A DNA stretch of 12,273 bases, taken from positions 1-12,273 of the forward strand of contig JAISAX010000877.1 of assembly GCA_031266495.1 (NCBI GenBank). Direction: 5' to 3'. Below the pieces are notes generated by a model, which saw nothing but the letters and a program-made list of their open reading frames with translations, did no database searches and had not been told where the DNA came from. This stretch comes from Opitutaceae bacterium. Lineage in GTDB: Bacteria > Verrucomicrobiota > Verrucomicrobiae > Opitutales > Opitutaceae. Each line of letters begins with the position of its first letter. The first letter of the stretch is position 1. This document shows, piece after piece, positions 1 to 6,974 of this stretch. Made by a program: the position numbers and the translations under genes.

Positions 1-2
1 CC

Positions 3-1931
3 CCCCCCCTCTCGCTCTGGCAATGGCACAGTGCACGTCCCCTCGCCGGCGAGATCATCTCGCTGCGGCTCGACGGTGTGAGCGCGCTGTTTCTCGCCCT
101 CCTCGCTGTGGTTGCCGGAGCCGGGGCTGTTTACTCGCACGAGTACTGGAGCGACCAGGACCATCCCGGTTCCGCCCGGCGCGGACGCCTCTGGTGGAGC
201 GTCATGGTGCTTTGCATCGGGTTGGTCCTGCTCAATGCCAACGGACTGCACTTCCTCATTGCCTGGGAGCTTTTTGCGGTGGCCGGCTATTTTCTTGTCA
301 CGCTGGAACGGCAGCACGAGGAGGTGCGGGCTGCCGGCTGGCTTTACCTGGCAGCGTCGCACGCCGGCACGCTTTGCCTGTTCGCGTTTTTCACGATGCT
401 GGCGGCGCGCACCGGTTCCTGGGAACTCGGCCCCATGCGCGACGCCGCCAACGCCACCGCCACCGCCGCCAACGCTGTCGGCGACGCCAGCCTTGCCCCG
501 TTGTTCTGGCTCGCCCTCGCGGGCTTCGGACTGAAGGCCGGACTCTTTCCACTGCACATCTGGCTGCCCTCGGCGCACGCGAATGCGCCGAGCCACGTCT
601 CTGCGCTCATGTCGGGCGTGGCGATCAAGCTCGGCATTTACGGCCTTGTGCGTTTCAGCGGCTGGCTGCCGGTGCCGTCGGCTGCCGGCTGGGTACTCCT
701 TGCCGCGGGGGCGGTCAGCGCGTTGCTCGGCATTGCGTTCGCCTTTGTCCAGAACGACCTCAAGCGGCTGCTCGCCTACTGTTCGGTGGAAAACATCGGC
801 ATCATCACCATCGGACTCGGAGGCGGCCTGCTTGGCGCTGCGCACGGCGATGCCGCCTGGGGACGTCTCTTGCTGGTCGGCGCGCTCCTGCACGTGTGGA
901 ACCACGGCCTGTTCAAGGCGCTGCTGTTTTTCGGCGCGGGCAGCGTGCTCCACGCCACCGGCACCCGCGAGATGAGCCGGCTCGGCGGACTATGGAAACG
1001 CTTGCCCTGGACGGCAACGGCGTTCGCCCTCGGAGCGGCGGCCGTATCGGCCCTGCCCCCGCTCAACGGCTTTGTCAGCGAATGGCTGCTCTACCTCGGC
1101 CTCTTCGAGGTCGCCACCGGCGGCGACGCGGCGATGTGGGCGGCGATACCGGCGGTACTCATGATGGCGATCGCCGGCGCGCTCGCCCTCGCCACCTTTG
1201 TGAAGGCCGGAGCGACGGTCTTTCTCGGCGCGCCGCGTTCCGGCGCGGTGGCGCATGCCCACGAATGCGGTCCGCTGATGCGCGGCGCGATGGCCACGCT
1301 CGGCGGATTGTGTGTGCTGCTCGGGCTGATACCGGTGCTCGTCTGGCCGGCGGTCTCGCGTGCCGTCGGCGCATGGAATCCGGCGTGGGCGGCGGCGGGG
1401 GGGGCGGTGAGGGGGGGCGCGGGAAATTCGCCGCCCGTTCCGCTCGTGACACTGGGCCTGGTGCACGTCGCCCTGGCGGTTCTTTTCGCCGGCGCAGGCG
1501 TATGGCTGTGGCGTCGCGTCCATGCCGGTCGCGGCGCGCCCGGCGACGTGGATGCGGCGACGCTGCGACGCGGACCAACCTGGGATTGCGGATACGCGGC
1601 TCCGACAGCCCGGATGCAATACACCAGCGGATCATTTGCCGGGATCGTCGCGGAGTGGTTCGCCTGGATATTCCGGCCCGAGCGAAACCTGCGACGGCCG
1701 CAAGGCATGCTGTCGGCGCAGGGCGGGGCGAGCCTGACGGAGCGCGTGCCGGAGACGGTGCTGGAACGCGTCATCGGCCCGGCGGCTCGCGGCGTCATGC
1801 GCATCAACGCGGCCGTGCGCCGCCTGCAACACGGCCGGTTGCAGTTCTACATCGCCTATCTGTTATGCGGCCTCGCTGTGCTGGGCATCATCGCCTGGCT
1901 CGGCGGAAACACGGGAGGGAGCGGACAATGA
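3..1931 (+). CDS. hyfB: HyfB-like antiporter-type membrane subunit (5' partial)
   Basis: This is a proton/ion-translocating NuoL/M/N-type subunit of a hydrogenase-4-like complex in the inner membrane. The frame is open from the left edge, and codons before the GTG at 78 already read as family sequence (LRLDGVSALFLALL), so the true start lies outside the window and GTG78 is probably internal. Counting from GTG78, visible hallmarks are the membrane glutamate in IAWELF (E64), the lysine in FGLKAGLFPLHIW (K153), NDLKRLLAYCSVENIG (K229), HVWNHGLFKALLFFGAG (K280), and the HyfB-type C-terminal motif WDCGYAAPTARMQYT. About a dozen hydrophobic helices are present. E. coli HyfB is about 672 residues, so the 617 residues after GTG78 fit a gene missing some 60-80 N-terminal residues. 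A Gly/Ala-rich linker near 1390-1430 is encoded by G8 and G7 runs, and the frame stays intact after it. The stop overlaps the hyfC start (ATGA). The family call is firm; the substrate ion is not known. Confidence 0.9.
   Translation, partial: PPLSLWQWHSARPLAGEIISLRLDGVSALFLALLAVVAGAGAVYSHEYWSDQDHPGSARRGRLWWSVMVLCIGLVLLNANGLHFLIAWELFAVAGYFLVTLERQHEEVRAAGWLYLAASHAGTLCLFAFFTMLAARTGSWELGPMRDAANATATAANAVGDASLAPLFWLALAGFGLKAGLFPLHIWLPSAHANAPSHVSALMSGVAIKLGIYGLVRFSGWLPVPSAAGWVLLAAGAVSALLGIAFAFVQNDLKRLLAYCSVENIGIITIGLGGGLLGAAHGDAAWGRLLLVGALLHVWNHGLFKALLFFGAGSVLHATGTREMSRLGGLWKRLPWTATAFALGAAAVSALPPLNGFVSEWLLYLGLFEVATGGDAAMWAAIPAVLMMAIAGALALATFVKAGATVFLGAPRSGAVAHAHECGPLMRGAMATLGGLCVLLGLIPVLVWPAVSRAVGAWNPAWAAAGGAVRGGAGNSPPVPLVTLGLVHVALAVLFAGAGVWLWRRVHAGRGAPGDVDAATLRRGPTWDCGYAAPTARMQYTSGSFAGIVAEWFAWIFRPERNLRRPQGMLSAQGGASLTERVPETVLERVIGPAARGVMRINAAVRRLQHGRLQFYIAYLLCGLAVLGIIAWLGGNTGGSGQ
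1397..1417. repeat. G8 and G7 runs within hyfB
   Basis: Eight G (1397-1404) and seven G (1411-1417) encode the linker AAAGGAVRGGAG. The conserved WDCGY motif downstream is in the same frame, so the frame is intact as given. Confidence 0.75.
1914..1918 (+). promoter_or_regulatory. Shine-Dalgarno sequence of hyfC
   Basis: GGAGG lies 9 nt upstream of the hyfC ATG at 1928, inside the last codons of hyfB. It supports that start and the ATGA overlap. It is one of only two clear Shine-Dalgarno sites in the window. Confidence 0.7.
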
Positions 1932-2947
1932 CTACATTCCTCGCCACCCTCCTCGACCTCGTGCTCCGGCTCGCGTTGTGGCTGCTGGTCGCCCCGCTGC
2001 TGCCCGGCATCGTCAACCGCGTGAAGGCGTGGGTCGCCGGACGTCGCGGCCCGCCGCTGCTGCAACTCTACTACGACCTCGCCCGGCTCTGGCGAAAGGG
2101 CGTCGTGCTCAGCGACCTCGCCTCGCCCGGCTTCATCGCGGGGCCGGCCATCGCCTGGGTCGCCCTGCTCGGGGCGGCGCTGCTGATGCCGCTGGGGCCG
2201 GCGGGCGGCGCCCTCGATTTTCGCGGCGATGTCTTTCTGTTCGTTTACCTGCTCGCGGTCGCGCGGTTTTGCACGGCCTGGGCCGCGCTCGAAACCGGCT
2301 CGGCCTTCGAAGGCATGGGCGCGGCGCGCGAGGTGAGTTTTGCCGTGATTGCCGAGGCGGCGCTGATCACGGCCATCCTCGCGCTCGCGGTGCAGAGCGG
2401 CAGCGTGGCGCTCGACGCCATGCTCGACCATCCGCCGGGCGGCGGCGCGCTGATGCTCGCCGCGGGCCTGTTCACCGTGCTCCTCGCCGAAAACTGCCGC
2501 GTGCCGTTCGACGATCCCAACACGCATCTCGAACTCACCATGATTCACGAGGCGATGATCCTCGATCACAGCGGCCCGCCGCTCGCGATCATCCTGCACG
2601 GCGCGGCCATGAAACTGCTCCTCTTCGCGGTGCTGCTGCCGCAGACTGTGCTGCCGATGGGCGAATGGCCGCCGCTGGCGGCCGCCGGCATCCTTGCCGG
2701 ATCGGTGCTCGTCGTGACGATCGGCGTGGGCCTGGTGGAATCGCTGCTGGCGCGGCTCGCGTTTCGCCAGGTGCCGCTGCTCCTGACGACGGCGTTCCTG
2801 CTCTGCCTGTTCGCCCTGCTGCTCGCCCTCCGGAGCGGCGGCGCCCCTGCCGCTGCCGACGACGCGCAACATCGCCCCGTAGCGGCAAACTTTTCCCACG
2901 AATCTGCCCGGCGTTTCGCCCCCGGCATGGAAGGAGGCGCTCCGTGA
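1928..2947 (+). CDS. hyfC: HyfC/NuoH-like membrane subunit
   Basis: This 339-residue integral membrane protein belongs to the NuoH/HycD/HyfC/EchB family, the subunit that joins the redox arm to the antiporter-like subunits and forms the entry of the ion channel. Family signatures are GRRGPPLLQLYYDLARLWRK (38-57), GMGAAREVSF (129-138) and the acidic loop AENCRVPFDDPNTHLEL (187-203) followed by MIHEAM. Roughly eight hydrophobic helices are visible. Residues from about 302 form a hydrophilic, Ala/Arg-rich tail, making it slightly longer than E. coli HyfC (about 322). The start is set by a GGAGG 9 nt upstream and the ATGA overlap with hyfB. The end overlaps the GTG start of hyfE, suggesting translational coupling. 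A longer open frame continues upstream over hyfB but is Arg-rich shadow sequence. The loop sequence resembles group 4 hydrogenases more than NuoH, which argues against an ordinary complex I. Confidence 0.93.
   Translation: MTTFLATLLDLVLRLALWLLVAPLLPGIVNRVKAWVAGRRGPPLLQLYYDLARLWRKGVVLSDLASPGFIAGPAIAWVALLGAALLMPLGPAGGALDFRGDVFLFVYLLAVARFCTAWAALETGSAFEGMGAAREVSFAVIAEAALITAILALAVQSGSVALDAMLDHPPGGGALMLAAGLFTVLLAENCRVPFDDPNTHLELTMIHEAMILDHSGPPLAIILHGAAMKLLLFAVLLPQTVLPMGEWPPLAAAGILAGSVLVVTIGVGLVESLLARLAFRQVPLLLTTAFLLCLFALLLALRSGGAPAAADDAQHRPVAANFSHESARRFAPGMEGGAP
2931..2937 (+). promoter_or_regulatory. Shine-Dalgarno sequence deciding the GTG start of hyfE
   Basis: AAGGAGG ends 6 nt before GTG 2944 but 15 nt before the first ATG at 2953. 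The spacing favours GTG 2944, which overlaps the hyfC stop as GTGA. Confidence 0.7.
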
Positions 2948-3594
2948 GCGGCATGAATTCGACCGCCAATCTCCTCATCGGCCTCGCCATGGGTCTCAAC
3001 CTCGTGGCGCTGGCAAGCAGCCGGCTGCCCGGCGTGATCCGCGCCGTAGCCGTGCAGGGCATGGCCCTGGGCGTGCTGCCTCTGCTGCTGGAGGCCAGAT
3101 TCGACTGGCGCGTGGGCCTCGTCGCGCTGACGACCGTCATCGTCAAGGGATTTGTCATCTCGCATCTGCTGCGGCGGGCCATGCGCGCCGCCAACATCGA
3201 GCGCGAGATCGAGCCGCTCATCGGCCAGGTGCCCTCCCTGCTCCTCGGCACGGCGGGCACCATCGCGGCCGTGGCGTTTGCGCGGACGCTTCCCCTGCTG
3301 CCGGAACATGCGGACACGCTCCTCGTGCCCGGCGCGCTGGCCTCCGTGCTGACCGGGTTCGTGCTCCTCATCGGTCGCACCAAGGCGATCTCGCAGGTAT
3401 GCGGTTATCTGATACTGGAGAACGGCATCTACCTGTTCGGCCTGCTGCTCCTCCACTCCACCCCCCTGCTCGTGGAATCGGGCATCCTGCTCGACCTCAC
3501 CGTCGGCGTGTTCGTCATCGGCATCATCGTGGACCGCATCCAGCGCACCTTCGATTCGCTCGACACCCGCAAACTCACCGCGCTGAAGGAATAA
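2944..3594 (+). CDS. hyfE: HyfE-like membrane subunit
   Basis: This 216-residue protein is the HyfE subunit, a membrane component that occupies the position of NuoK/NuoJ-type subunits in hydrogenase-4 and related complexes. Its length from the GTG start equals that of E. coli HyfE (216). Seven hydrophobic stretches are visible. The C-terminal half carries the recognisable pattern GYLILENGIYLF (154-165), PLLVESGILLDL (174-185) and the closing FDSLDTRKLTALKE (203-216). Membrane-embedded acidic residues E159, E178 and D184, with K68, are candidates for the ion path by analogy with NuoK. The start GTG 2944 is preferred over ATG 2953 because of Shine-Dalgarno spacing and the GTGA overlap; the choice alters only three residues. 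Unlike the upstream junctions, the next gene is 158 bp away across an inverted-repeat element. HyfE is absent from canonical complex I, so it helps identify the complex as hydrogenase-4-like. Confidence 0.92.
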   Translation: MSGMNSTANLLIGLAMGLNLVALASSRLPGVIRAVAVQGMALGVLPLLLEARFDWRVGLVALTTVIVKGFVISHLLRRAMRAANIEREIEPLIGQVPSLLLGTAGTIAAVAFARTLPLLPEHADTLLVPGALASVLTGFVLLIGRTKAISQVCGYLILENGIYLFGLLLLHSTPLLVESGILLDLTVGVFVIGIIVDRIQRTFDSLDTRKLTALKE

Positions 3595-3596
3595 AC

Positions 3597-3747
3597 AAAA
3601 ATTAAGAATTAAGAATTAAGAATTAAGAATTTCGAGCCCATGCACACGAACCACGCATGACCAGTTCCTTCCCCCCCCCCTCCCTCCTCCCGACGGCGAA
3701 GCCGCCCATCCTGAATTATTAATTATTAATTCTTAATTCTTAATTTT
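3597..3747. repeat. AATTAAG heptamer inverted-repeat element between hyfE and hyfF
   Basis: Two 35-nt AT-only-like arms (3597-3631 and 3713-3747) are inverted copies matching at 32 of 35 positions by eye. The outer 22 nt are identical. The left arm is a tandem array of AATTAAG heptamers. The right arm has two TAATTCT-type and two TAATTAT-type units. The roughly 80-nt centre is GC-rich and contains a C10 run (3671-3680) followed by TCCCTCCTCC. The right arm ends 5 nt before the hyfF ATG, so the element takes up nearly the whole spacer, and hyfF has no Shine-Dalgarno sequence. It could be a miniature insertion, or a hairpin affecting transcript stability. No protein is encoded in it. Confidence 0.8.
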
Positions 3748-3752
3748 ACACA

Positions 3753-5309
3753 ATGCTCGCCCACCTGCTCATTCTGATTCCTTTCGTCGGCGCCGCGCTC
3801 GCGGCGGCGTGGCCGGGGAGAAATTCGCGGGCGCGCACGCGACTGCTGCCGACGACCGCGCTGGCACACGCGGCGCTGGCGCTCTGGCTGCTGGTGAATC
3901 CCCCGGAGGTATCGCCGCGCGCGTGGCTCGGCTTCGATGCGGTGGCGCGGGCGACGCTGCCGGCGGTGTCGCTGCTGTTTCTCGCCTGCGCGGCCTACGG
4001 CGTCGCCTACCTGCGGGCGCGGGCGGAGCGGCCCAACCGTGTCTTCGTGGCGTTGCTGCTGTCGTTGCTCGGGCTGTTGAGCGCGGGGTTGCAGGCGCGG
4101 CATCTCGGATTGTTGTGGATCGCCACCGAAGCGCTCACCCTCGCCACCGTGCCGCTGCTCCACTTTGCGGATACACCGCGAGCATTCGAGGCGGCCTGGA
4201 AATACCTGCTCGTCGGCGGCACGGGCATCGCGCTGTCGCTCCTCGGTTCGTTTGCCCTCGGCTACGCGTCGCTGCACGGCGGCGGCGCGGGCGACCTGAC
4301 CTTCGCCTCGCTCGCGGCCCGGGGCGCGGACCTCTCGCCTCCGTGGGTGCTGATCGCGTGGGTGCTGCTGCTCGTCGGCTACGGCACAAAAATGGGGCTG
4401 GCCCCGATGCACACATGGAAACCCGACACCTACGGCGAGGCCCCCGGCATCGTCGGCGCGGTCCTCGCCGGCGGCGTGACCACGGTGGCTTTCATCGCGA
4501 TCCTGCGCGTGCGCGCCGTCGTGGACGCCGCCGGCGCGGGCGACGTGGCCGGGCGCACGCTGCTGACCATCGGGCTGTTCTCGATGCTGGTCGCCGCGCT
4601 CTTCCTGCTGGGCACGCGGGATTTCAAAAGGATGCTCGCGTATTCGAGTGTCGAACACATGGGCATCCTCGTCATCGCCGCCTCGCTCGGCGCGGCCGGC
4701 GTGTGGGCGGCGCTGTTTCACGTGTGGGCCAACGGCCTGACCAAGGGCGCGCTGTTTCTGGGCGCGGGCAACCTCCGGCGCGCGGCGGGCGCGAGCACGC
4801 TGGACGCCGCGCGCGCCATGTCGGCGTTAACGCCGCTCTCGGCGGCGGTCTTCATCGCGGGGATGTTCGCCGTGACGGCGTGCCCGCCCTTTGGCCCGTT
4901 CTTCAGCGAACTGCGCGTGATCCTGACCGCCTTCGCGGGCGGCCACGGCCTGGCCGGCGGCCTGCTGCTCGGCTGCCTGCTGTTCGCGTTTTTCGGAATG
5001 TCGCGCGTGGTGTTCGCCGTCGTTTATGGAAAGACGGGGACGGACGGGGACCAAAAACCGCCCGTGCCGCTGGTTCGCGAAACTGCCGGCGTGGTGGCCC
5101 CGCCGTTCGCGCTGCTCGCCCTGTCCCTCTGGCTCGGTCTGGCAACGCCCGCCGTGTTGCGCGATGCGTGGACGGACGCCGTTTCAGAACTGTCCCCCCA
5201 AAAAGCATCCACCAGTCCTCCCTCCTCCCCCCCCGTGCGCCCGGTCACATCCGTCCCGTTGGTCTCATCGCTCCCATTGCTCCCCTCAGTCCCGGAACCC
5301 ACGCCATGA
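3753..5309 (+). CDS. hyfF: HyfF-like antiporter-type membrane subunit
   Basis: This is the second NuoL/M/N-like ion-translocating subunit of the complex, 518 residues (E. coli HyfF is about 526). Diagnostic features are the TM5-type glutamate in ATEALTLA (E126), the conserved lysine segment VGYGTKMGLAPMHTWKPD (K213, H220), RDFKRMLAYSSVEHMGIL (289-306) and HVWANGLTKGALFLGAGN (K331). FFSELRVIL (383-391) follows. The GTKMGLAPMHTWKPDTYGEAPG stretch is typical of HyfF and not of NuoL. A short hydrophilic insert KTGTDGDQKPP (427-437) is encoded by a 10-nt tandem repeat. The last 36 residues are Ser/Pro/Val low-complexity, encoded by a C8 tract and a 9-nt repeat, and look like a repeat-derived extension. 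The ATG has no Shine-Dalgarno sequence and follows the AATTAAG element. The stop overlaps hyfG by ATGA. Confidence 0.92.
   Translation: MLAHLLILIPFVGAALAAAWPGRNSRARTRLLPTTALAHAALALWLLVNPPEVSPRAWLGFDAVARATLPAVSLLFLACAAYGVAYLRARAERPNRVFVALLLSLLGLLSAGLQARHLGLLWIATEALTLATVPLLHFADTPRAFEAAWKYLLVGGTGIALSLLGSFALGYASLHGGGAGDLTFASLAARGADLSPPWVLIAWVLLLVGYGTKMGLAPMHTWKPDTYGEAPGIVGAVLAGGVTTVAFIAILRVRAVVDAAGAGDVAGRTLLTIGLFSMLVAALFLLGTRDFKRMLAYSSVEHMGILVIAASLGAAGVWAALFHVWANGLTKGALFLGAGNLRRAAGASTLDAARAMSALTPLSAAVFIAGMFAVTACPPFGPFFSELRVILTAFAGGHGLAGGLLLGCLLFAFFGMSRVVFAVVYGKTGTDGDQKPPVPLVRETAGVVAPPFALLALSLWLGLATPAVLRDAWTDAVSELSPQKASTSPPSSPPVRPVTSVPLVSSLPLLPSVPEPTP
5033..5052. repeat. 10-nt tandem repeat inside hyfF
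   Basis: GACGGGGACG is followed directly by GACGGGGACC. The repeat encodes the hydrophilic loop GKTGTDGDQ of HyfF, a spot where the family has no conserved residues. Confidence 0.6.
5218..5298. repeat. Low-complexity tract encoding the HyfF C-terminal tail
   Basis: CTCCCTCCTCC (5218-5228) runs into a C8 homopolymer (5227-5234). From 5254 to 5298 there are five diverged 9-nt units (TCCCGTTGG, TCTCATCGC, TCCCATTGC, TCCCCTCAG, TCCCGGAAC). Together they encode the Ser/Pro-rich end of HyfF and run up to the hyfG start. Confidence 0.6.
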
Positions 5310-6841
5310 GCCGCTCCACGCCCTTTGCCCTGCTCGCCAACGCCACGAACCTCCCGCTGGCGGCAGTCCCCGAATGGCCGGTCGCGGAGTTTGTGCAGCG
5401 CACCTCCGGCGAACTCGCCCGCGGCGCGCGGCTGTGCGCGTGGTTCGGCGTGCCGGAGAACGGGCAAACGCGGATCGCGGCCGTCATCGCCTTCGATGCC
5501 GACAACACGCTGGCCGTCGCCCGCAGCACGCCGCTCGCGCCCGGCGAGAGTTATCCGTCCCTGACGCCGCGCCATCCGCAGGCGCACCTTTTCGAACGCG
5601 AGCTTCACGAACAGCACGGCCTCGTGCCCGCGGCGCACCCCTGGCTGAAACCTGTACGCCTGGCCGCGACAACGGATGCCGGCCCTCGCAACGGCGCGCC
5701 GCGCAACGGCGAATTTTTCAACGTTGACGGCGGCGAGATTCACGAAGTGGCGGTCGGTCCGGTCCACGCCGGGGTGATCGAGCCGGGCCATTTCCGTTTC
5801 CAGTGCGCGGGCGAGGAGGTGCTGCACCTGGAAATCGCGCTCGGCTACCAGCACCGCGGCGTCGAGGAAGCCCTTGCCTGCGGTCCGCACCGGATAACAA
5901 TGGCGCAACTCGAAACCGTATCCGGCGACACGACCATCGCCCACGCCACCGCCCACGCCGGCGTGCTCGAAGCCCTCGCCGGCGACGGCGGAGCCGAAGC
6001 GCCGCTGCGCGCCCAATGGCTGCGGCTGATCGCCCTGGAGCTGGAACGCCTCGCCAACCACACCGGCGACATTGGCGCACTCGCGGGCGACGTGGCGTTT
6101 TTGCCGACCGCTTCGGCCTGCGGAAAAATCCGCGGCGATTTTCTCAATCTCACCGCGCTGCTCTGCGGCAACCGTTTCGGGCGCGGCCTCGTGCGGCCCG
6201 GCGGTTGCCGTCACGACCTCGAACCGGCGCGCGCCGCGCAACTCGCGGAGCGGCTCCGCGCCGCGCTGGCCGACGTGGAACAGGCCGCCGCCTGGCTCTG
6301 GGACGCCGCCTCGGCGCGCGCGCGTTTCGAGGGCGTGGGCACCGTGACGGGAGCGCAGGCCGCCGAGGCCGGCCTCGTCGGTCTCGCCGCCCGCGCCTGC
6401 GGGATCGTGCGCGACGTGCGTTACGATCATCCGGCGGGCTGGCACCGCCTCGCCCAGGCGCCGGTCGCCGTGTGGCCGGGCGGCGACGTGTTCGCCCGCG
6501 CCCGCGTGCGTTGGCTCGAAATCCAGCGCGCGGGACAACTGATCCTCGAACAACTCGAATCGCCCGCCGAGGGCGCCATCCGGATCCGCGACGAAACCGG
6601 CTCCCCCCTGCCCTCCCCCGCTCCCGATTCCCTGGCCGTGACGCTCGTCGAAGGCTGGCGCGGCGAAGTCTGCCACGTAGCGATTACGGATACCACCGGT
6701 CGCTTCCGCCGTTACAAGATCGTCGATCCGTCCTTCCACAACTGGACCGGCCTCGCCCTCGCGCTGCGCGGCCAGGCGATCTCCGATTTCCCGATCTGCA
6801 ACAAAAGCTTCAACCTCTCCTATTGCGGCTTCGACCTGTGA
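5306..6841 (+). CDS. hyfG: HyfG/HycE-like large subunit lacking Ni-Fe ligands (Ehr-type)
   Basis: This 511-residue soluble protein is related to HycE/HyfG and NuoCD. Residues 1-120 are a NuoC-like domain ending in ERELHEQHGLVPAAHPWLKP (97-116). Residues from about 139 form the NuoD/hydrogenase-large-subunit domain, with GPVHAGVIEPGHFRF (151-165), GYQHRGVEEAL (180-190) and ERLANHTGDIGAL (247-259). Where hydrogenases have the first CGxC motif, this reads ETVSGDTTIAHATA (203-216). Where they have DPCxxC it ends DFPICNKSFNLSYCGFDL (494-511). All four Ni-Fe ligands are therefore absent, so H2 chemistry is not expected. The second His of complex I's quinone-site motif HPxTHG is also replaced, as in group 4 hydrogenases. 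PSFHNW (475-480) precedes the complex I-like end. A Pro-rich insert (433-440, SPLPSPAP) comes from a C/T-rich tract. There is no Shine-Dalgarno sequence; the start overlaps the hyfF stop. The best call is the catalytic-position subunit of an energy-converting hydrogenase-related complex. Confidence 0.9.
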   Translation: MSRSTPFALLANATNLPLAAVPEWPVAEFVQRTSGELARGARLCAWFGVPENGQTRIAAVIAFDADNTLAVARSTPLAPGESYPSLTPRHPQAHLFERELHEQHGLVPAAHPWLKPVRLAATTDAGPRNGAPRNGEFFNVDGGEIHEVAVGPVHAGVIEPGHFRFQCAGEEVLHLEIALGYQHRGVEEALACGPHRITMAQLETVSGDTTIAHATAHAGVLEALAGDGGAEAPLRAQWLRLIALELERLANHTGDIGALAGDVAFLPTASACGKIRGDFLNLTALLCGNRFGRGLVRPGGCRHDLEPARAAQLAERLRAALADVEQAAAWLWDAASARARFEGVGTVTGAQAAEAGLVGLAARACGIVRDVRYDHPAGWHRLAQAPVAVWPGGDVFARARVRWLEIQRAGQLILEQLESPAEGAIRIRDETGSPLPSPAPDSLAVTLVEGWRGEVCHVAITDTTGRFRRYKIVDPSFHNWTGLALALRGQAISDFPICNKSFNLSYCGFDL

Positions 6842-6848
6842 AAACGAG

Positions 6849-6929
6849 CCCACGAAACACACGAAGGGACACGAAAAAAAGGCAGAGCGGAAGATGTCTG
6901 CTTTCGTGTCTTTTCGTGTGTTTCGCGGG
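6849..6929. repeat. CACGAAA-type inverted repeat between hyfG and the ferredoxin-HyfI gene
   Basis: Two 28-nt arms, 6849-6876 and 6902-6929, are reverse complements with 3 mismatches, around a 25-nt loop. The left arm carries ACGAA at 9-10 nt spacing. The right arm carries TTCGTG, TTCGTG and TTCGCG at 6903, 6913 and 6922. It begins 7 nt after the hyfG stop and takes up most of the 133-bp spacer, which otherwise shows nothing. As RNA it could form a long hairpin that attenuates transcription or protects the upstream message. It is not followed by a T-run. Confidence 0.75.
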
Positions 6930-6974
6930 CACCTCTTCGTTTTCGTTCACGGTCCCTAAAAACATTTCATCGCC

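Noticed and set aside
23..1927. Open frame extending hyfC upstream over hyfB
   Set aside because: Arg/His-rich, no family similarity; hyfC has its own Shine-Dalgarno-supported ATG at 1928.
3597..3747. CRISPR array
   Set aside because: Heptamer tandem repeats in inverted orientation without unique spacers of constant length.
3809..5305. Open frame extending hyfG upstream over hyfF
   Set aside because: Low-complexity shadow; ATG 5306 overlapping the hyfF stop begins the conserved NuoC-like domain.
5024..6862. 612-residue antisense open frame over hyfG
   Set aside because: Shadow of hyfG; the sense frame carries all family motifs.
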